A DNA stretch of 6,505 nt from Collinsella sp. GTDB taxonomy: Bacteria > Actinomycetota > Coriobacteriia > Coriobacteriales > Coriobacteriaceae. The translations under genes were made by a program, and so were the position numbers. Every line of letters starts with the position of its first letter. The stretch's first letter is position 1. This document shows positions 6,230 to 6,505 of this stretch, piece by piece. The notes under the pieces are model-generated. The model was not told where the DNA came from and did not search any database. It worked only from the letters and a program-made list of their open reading frames with translations. The stretch is taken from NCBI GenBank assembly GCA_022720335.1, contig JAIHVJ010000107.1, positions 1 through 6,505 of the forward strand, written 5' to 3'.

Positions 6230-6405
6230 CTGCGGAAAGCACATCCCAGAATGAGCGTCCAACATGGGGTGCGGTTTCCCTTGAGGCCCTCAATCGGAAA
6301 ATGCATCCCGGATTTTTGTCGAAAAGCGGTCCCTAGTTTCCCAAACGGGCCGCTAACGGAAAGCGCATCCCGCTATTGGGCCCCAAAGCAGGATGCGCTT
6401 TCCGT
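6230..6405. repeat. Cluster of GGAAAGCGCATCC-type hairpin repeats
   Basis: Forward copies start near 6231 (TGCGGAAAGCACATCCC), 6293 (TCGGAAAATGCATCCC), 6320 (degenerate, CGAAAAGCGGTCCC) and 6356 (ACGGAAAGCGCATCC). Inverted copies lie at 6267-6279 (GGGTGCGGTTTCC, degenerate) and 6391-6405 (GGATGCGCTTTCCGT). The best pair, 6356-6370 with 6391-6405, is a perfect 15-bp inverted repeat with a 20-nt spacer that itself contains TTGGGCCCCAA. Spacing is irregular and the copies have diverged, unlike CRISPR. There is no T-tract after the strong stem. Role unknown. I see no gene anywhere in 6067-6505. Confidence 0.65.
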
Positions 6406-6470
6406 GCTGGCAGTTCCAAGCAGTTCGGGATGGCCCTTTTCGTCTGCTCTCGGCCGGCGTCCGTAAGACT

Positions 6471-6505
6471 GTCCCCAACGACTACTCATTTAAGTCTGTC
6501 CCCAA
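6471..6505. repeat. 35-bp intergenic repeat, right copy (reaches window edge)
   Basis: This segment matches 365-399 in the same orientation at 34 of 35 positions; the only difference is A369 against C6475. The last 30 bp are identical and include GACTACTCATTTAAGTC. Read on the minus strand it consists of two TTGGGGACAG units 27 bp apart. The copy is cut by the window end, so its full length is unknown. It lies beyond the operon terminator, while its partner lies upstream of the regulator gene, so the pair brackets the whole regulator-PTS-glucosidase locus. Confidence 0.75.

Noticed and set aside
6230..6405. CRISPR-like array
   Set aside because: Copies occur in both orientations, diverge from each other and have unequal spacing. 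There are no uniform spacers and no cas genes.
6146..6466. Plus-strand open frame of 106 codons downstream of the operon
   Set aside because: It runs straight through the hairpin repeats, lacks a good ribosome-binding site and has no recognisable domain. It is probably fortuitous in repeat DNA.

Overview
The window is GC-rich bacterial DNA holding one complete sugar-uptake locus, all on the + strand. Protein style, terminator style and intergenic repeats suggest a Coriobacteriia gut anaerobe, possibly Collinsella. That taxonomic call is an impression from sequence style, not a search result.

Layout: (1) 2-214 is the 3' end of a carbamate kinase gene (arcC), followed by a plain hairpin and a Rho-independent terminator. 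(2) 215-569 has no gene. It holds those two hairpins, a compact compound palindrome (324-404), a GGAAAGCGCATC-type hairpin (404-439), a weak promoter candidate and the leader of the next gene. (3) 570-2465 encodes a 631-residue LicR/MtlR-type regulator with two HTH domains, two PRDs, an EIIB-like domain and an EIIA-like domain. (4) After 119 bp, which carry an inverted repeat that could be an operator, come the genes for EIIA, EIIB and EIIC of a lactose/cellobiose-family phosphotransferase system (2585-4610). A GH1 6-phospho-beta-glucosidase (4612-6066) follows one base after the EIIC stop codon, and a terminator closes the unit. (5) 6067-6505 has no convincing gene. It carries decayed GGAAAGCGCATCC-type hairpins bounded by TTGGGGAC/GTCCCCAA ends, then a second copy of a 35-bp sequence also found at 365-399.

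How the genes work together: EIIC moves a beta-glucoside (cellobiose or a similar beta-linked disaccharide or aryl-glucoside) across the membrane. Phosphate passes from HPr to His78 of EIIA, then to Cys7 of EIIB, then to the sugar. The GH1 enzyme splits the phosphorylated sugar in the cytoplasm into glucose 6-phosphate and an aglycone or glucose. The regulator probably senses PTS phosphorylation state and activates the operon.

The enzymes are of familiar types and I see no new biochemical system. The least ordinary features are the two repeat families present on both sides of the locus, and the loss of one of the four usual PRD histidines in the regulator.
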